From assembly GCF_000025265.1 (NCBI RefSeq), contig NC_013739.1, forward strand, positions 3,038,001 to 3,102,000: DNA of 64,000 nt. The letters run 5' to 3'. Origin of the DNA: Conexibacter woesei DSM 14684 (GTDB lineage: Bacteria > Actinomycetota > Thermoleophilia > Solirubrobacterales > Solirubrobacteraceae). The translations under genes were made by a program, and so were the position numbers. Shown here in pieces: positions 61,365-64,000 of the stretch (position 1 is its first letter; every line of letters starts with the position of its first letter). Below the pieces are notes generated by a model. The model did not search any database. It saw nothing but the letters and a program-made list of their open reading frames with translations, and was not told where the DNA came from.

Positions 61365-61858
61365 GCACTGATGAGCCGCAGGGCCAGCCGAGCGAGGAGG
61401 AGATGCGCGCCGCGCTGCAGGAGGAGCTGAAGAAGGTGCGCGTCGAGCAGGTCGTGATGGAGGCGACCGTCTCGATCCTCAACGTCTCCGTCATGCGCGC
61501 CGGGCTCGTCCCCGGCAGCGAGAGCGAGCGCGACCTCGACCAGGTCCGCGTCGGGATCGAGGGCGTGCGCGCGCTGCTGCCGCTCGTCGAGCTGATCGCC
61601 GGCGAGCAGGCGAGACCGATCCGCGACGCGCTCTCCCAGCTCCAGATGGCGTACGTGCAGGCGGCCGAGGCGGCCGGCGGCGTACCGGGCGGACCGGCGG
61701 GCGACGCGCCCGGCGGGCCGGGCGGGCCGGGCGCAGGGCCGGCCGGCCCGGGCCCGGGGACCCCGCAGGGGCCGCCGCAGTCCGCACCGCCGCAGCCCGG
61801 ACCGGGCGACAGAGGACCGGCGCAGAGAAGCGGCCGCCTCTGGGTTCCCGGGCAGTAG
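61361..61858 (+). CDS. DUF1844-like protein with Gly/Pro-rich tail
   Basis: A 165-residue protein. An acidic helical start is followed by a helical core (about 30-105) whose pattern (VSILNVSVMRAGLVPGSES, LDQVRVGIEGVRALLPLVE, LSQLQMAYVQAA) resembles the DUF1844 domain. The last 60 residues are a flexible GGPGGPG/PGPG stretch. The role is unknown. GTG 61361 overlaps the ligase stop, suggesting co-regulation. Confidence 0.68.
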   Translation: MSTDEPQGQPSEEEMRAALQEELKKVRVEQVVMEATVSILNVSVMRAGLVPGSESERDLDQVRVGIEGVRALLPLVELIAGEQARPIRDALSQLQMAYVQAAEAAGGVPGGPAGDAPGGPGGPGAGPAGPGPGTPQGPPQSAPPQPGPGDRGPAQRSGRLWVPGQ

Positions 61859-61918
61859 CCCGGCCCGCCGCCGGCTCTCCGCGCGCGCCGCTGGCGCGCT
61901 GACGTTCGACGTTCAACC

Positions 61919-61949
61919 TTGACGGCGCGTCCGTGCACTGCGATAGGCT
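61919..61949 (+). promoter_or_regulatory. Promoter of hppA
   Basis: TTGACG (61919-61924) and TAGGCT (61944-61949) are separated by 19 bases. The leader to TTG 62067 would be about 110 bases. This is a conventional leadered promoter, unlike many others here. Confidence 0.45.
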
Positions 61950-62066
61950 CGCGCCGCTTGTAGTGGGGTCCGTGGAGAGCCCTCATCGCGCCGCGGCCTC
62001 GATCGCTGGTGCGGCGCGCCCGATGGCGCGCCGTTGTCGTTCAACAGAATCTGGAGGATCAAAGTC

Positions 62067-64000
62067 TTGTCCAGCTTCCTGACCGACCACGGCGTCCTCG
62101 TCGCACTTGTGTGCGCCGCCTGTGCGCTGGTCTACGGCGCCGTAACCGTGAGATCGCTGCTCGCCCTCTCGCCCGGAAACGAGAGAATGCGGTCGATCTC
62201 CGCGGCGGTGCAGGAGGGCGCCCGCGCCTACCTCAACCGGCAGTACTCGACGATCGCCGCCGTCGGCCTGCTGCTCTTCGTCGCGCTCATATTCATCCAG
62301 GACATCTGGGTCGCCATAGGCTTCGCGATCGGCGGCCTGTCCTCGGCGGCGGCCGGCTACATCGGCATGAACGTCTCGGTGCGGGCGAACGCGCGCGTCG
62401 CCGAGGCGGCCCGCGAGGGGGTGCCGACCGCGCTGCGCGTCGCGTTCCGCGGCGGCGCCGTCACCGGCATGCTCGTCGTCGGCCTCGCATTGGCGGGCGT
62501 CGCCGCGTACTACGGGATCCTCACCTCCTGGGTCGACCAGACGCCGAAGGAGGCGGTCGACGCGCTGATCGGCCTCGGCTTCGGCGGCTCGCTGATCTCC
62601 GTCTTCGCCCGCCTCGGCGGCGGCATCTTCACGAAGGGCGCCGACGTCGGCGCCGACCTCGTCGGCAAGATCGAGGCGGGCATCCCGGAGGACGACCCGC
62701 GCAACCCGGCGGTGATCGCGGACAACGTCGGCGACAACGTCGGCGACTGCGCCGGCATGGCAGCCGACCTGTTCGAAACGTACGCCGTGACCGCGGTCGC
62801 GGTGATGCTGCTCGGCGTGCTGACGTTCCAGGAGTCGAGCGCGGTCGCGCTCTACCCGCTCGTGCTCGGCGCCGTCTCGATCATCGCGTCGATCGTCGGC
62901 ACCTACTTCGTCCGCTCGGCGTCGGGCAACGTCGAGGGCGCGCTCTACAAGGGCCTGATCGTCTCCGCCCTGATCGCCGCGGTCGCCTTCTACCCGATCA
63001 CGAGCTGGATGATGGACGACGTCACGCTGCGCGGTGTCACGAGCCCCGGCGACGCGCCGGGCGTCAGCGACTTCTACCTTTGCTCGCTGATCGGCCTCGC
63101 GATCGTCGGACTGCTGTTCGTGATCACCGACTACTACACCTCGACGCGCTTCGCGCCCGTCAAGTCGACGGCGAGAGCGTCGGAGACCGGCCACGCGACG
63201 AACATCATCCAGGGGCTCGCCCAGGGCTTCCAGTCGACGGCCGCGCCGGCGCTCGTGATCGCTCTCGGGATCCTGTGGGCGAACGACCTCGCCGGCATCT
63301 ACGGGATCGGCGTCGCGGTGATGGCGATGCTGTCGCTGACCGGCCTGATCGTCGCGCTCGACGCCTTCGGCCCGATCACCGACAACGCCGGCGGCATCGC
63401 CGAGATGGCCGACCTGCCCGAGGACGTGCGCAACGTGACCGACCCGCTCGACGCGGTCGGCAACACGACGAAGGCGGTCACGAAGGGCTTCGCGATCGGC
63501 TCGGCGGCGCTCGCGGCGCTCGTGCTCTTCCGTGCTTTCGAGTACGAGCTGAACATCGAGCTGATCAAGGACGGGGAGGACCCGGTCGCGTTCGTGCTCG
63601 GTGATCCGCCCGTGCTGATCGGGCTCCTGATCGGCGGCATGATGGTCTACCTGTTCGCCGCGCTCTCGATGGAGGCGGTCGGCCGCGCCGGCGGCGCGGT
63701 CGTCGAGGAGGTCCGCCGCCAGTTCCGCGAGCGGCCCGGGATCATGGACGGCTCGCAGCAGCCCGACTACGCGACCTGTGTCGACATCGTGACGAGATCG
63801 GCGCAGCGGGAGATGATCATCCCGTCGCTGATCCCGATCGTCGTGACGCTCGTCGTCGGCCTGCTGTCGGTCGAGGCGCTCGGCGGGCTGCTGATCGGCG
63901 TGATCGTGGTCGGCCTCTTCATGGCGATCTCGATGACGTCGGGCGGCGGTGCGTGGGACAACGCGAAGAAGCTGATCGAGGACGGCGCGTTCGGCGGCAA
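62067..64000 (+). CDS. hppA: Membrane-bound proton-pumping pyrophosphatase (3' end outside the window)
   Basis: The first 644 residues of a PPi-energised proton pump of about 16 membrane helices. The catalytic [20 protein letters not shown] (about 189-208), [21 protein letters not shown] (split about 212-232) and [16 protein letters not shown] (about 432-447) are intact. The determinant GNTTKA (about 469-474) has lysine, which marks potassium-independent enzymes; dependent ones have alanine. TTG 62067 has GGAGGA nine bases upstream. The reading frame is open to the window edge. Confidence 0.94.
   Translation, partial: MSSFLTDHGVLVALVCAACALVYGAVTVRSLLALSPGNERMRSISAAVQEGARAYLNRQYSTIAAVGLLLFVALIFIQDIWVAIGFAIGGLSSAAAGYIGMNVSVRANARVAEAAREGVPTALRVAFRGGAVTGMLVVGLALAGVAAYYGILTSWVDQTPKEAVDALIGLGFGGSLISVFARLGGGIFTKGADVGADLVGKIEAGIPEDDPRNPAVIADNVGDNVGDCAGMAADLFETYAVTAVAVMLLGVLTFQESSAVALYPLVLGAVSIIASIVGTYFVRSASGNVEGALYKGLIVSALIAAVAFYPITSWMMDDVTLRGVTSPGDAPGVSDFYLCSLIGLAIVGLLFVITDYYTSTRFAPVKSTARASETGHATNIIQGLAQGFQSTAAPALVIALGILWANDLAGIYGIGVAVMAMLSLTGLIVALDAFGPITDNAGGIAEMADLPEDVRNVTDPLDAVGNTTKAVTKGFAIGSAALAALVLFRAFEYELNIELIKDGEDPVAFVLGDPPVLIGLLIGGMMVYLFAALSMEAVGRAGGAVVEEVRRQFRERPGIMDGSQQPDYATCVDIVTRSAQREMIIPSLIPIVVTLVVGLLSVEALGGLLIGVIVVGLFMAISMTSGGGAWDNAKKLIEDGAFGG

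Overview
The window is a compact, very GC-rich (about 70%) stretch of bacterial chromosome. The gene set points to a high-GC actinobacterium: Rex, a DivIVA-domain protein, a family 4 uracil-DNA glycosylase, ATP/PPi-type PfkA, a fused acetyl-CoA carboxylase carboxyltransferase, an LPxTG protein, and CGAAC-N4-GTTCG LexA boxes. Frequent AGA arginine codons and the overall mix suggest Thermoleophilia/Solirubrobacterales, perhaps Conexibacter-like. That placement is inference. No rRNA, tRNA, CRISPR array, insertion sequence or prophage was seen, and no gene-free stretch exceeds 300 bases.

Layout. 1-7 kb: end of dnaJ, prmA, a GDSL hydrolase, NADH dehydrogenase II, an AhpD-like protein, then yqeY-phoH-ybeY-era. 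7-15.6 kb: hisIE and the trp genes (E, G, D, C, then F, B, A), split by an HtrA-type protease gene. 15.7-30 kb: pfkA, a lipoprotein binding protein, a secreted orphan, an epimerase, ACT-malic enzyme, polA, an AI-2E-type membrane protein, a fused carboxyltransferase, a flavoprotein and rpsA. 30-43 kb: coaE, a lytic transglycosylase, uvrB, mutY, a DivIVA-domain protein, two hydrolases, a secreted acidic protein behind a candidate c-di-GMP riboswitch, an ECF sigma factor with a long C-terminal extension, and uvrA. 43-52 kb: an acyltransferase, a beta-propeller protein, a secreted protein, the phosphate transporter operon (DUF47-pit) and a pantothenate operon (DUF2520-panC-panD-panB). 52-64 kb: uracil-DNA glycosylase, a STAND-type ATPase regulator, an LPYTG surface protein, tsaE, a CAP protein, tsaB-rimI-tsaD, a glutaredoxin-like protein, rex, a glutamate-cysteine ligase and the start of hppA.

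Genes within operons are tightly coupled through ATGA or GTGA overlaps. Many transcription units instead have a TANNNT hexamer ending 6-10 bases before the start codon and no Shine-Dalgarno sequence, which is the signature of leaderless mRNAs. In three cases a TAG stop codon is itself the start of the next gene's -10 hexamer.

The most interesting points are: matched LexA boxes at uvrA and uvrB; the sigma factor, riboswitch and secreted-protein module at 37-39.7 kb; an 11-nt-periodic PHO-box-like repeat before the phosphate transport operon; a sliding-clamp-binding peptide at the end of the uracil-DNA glycosylase; and palindromes over the promoter of the ATPase regulator.
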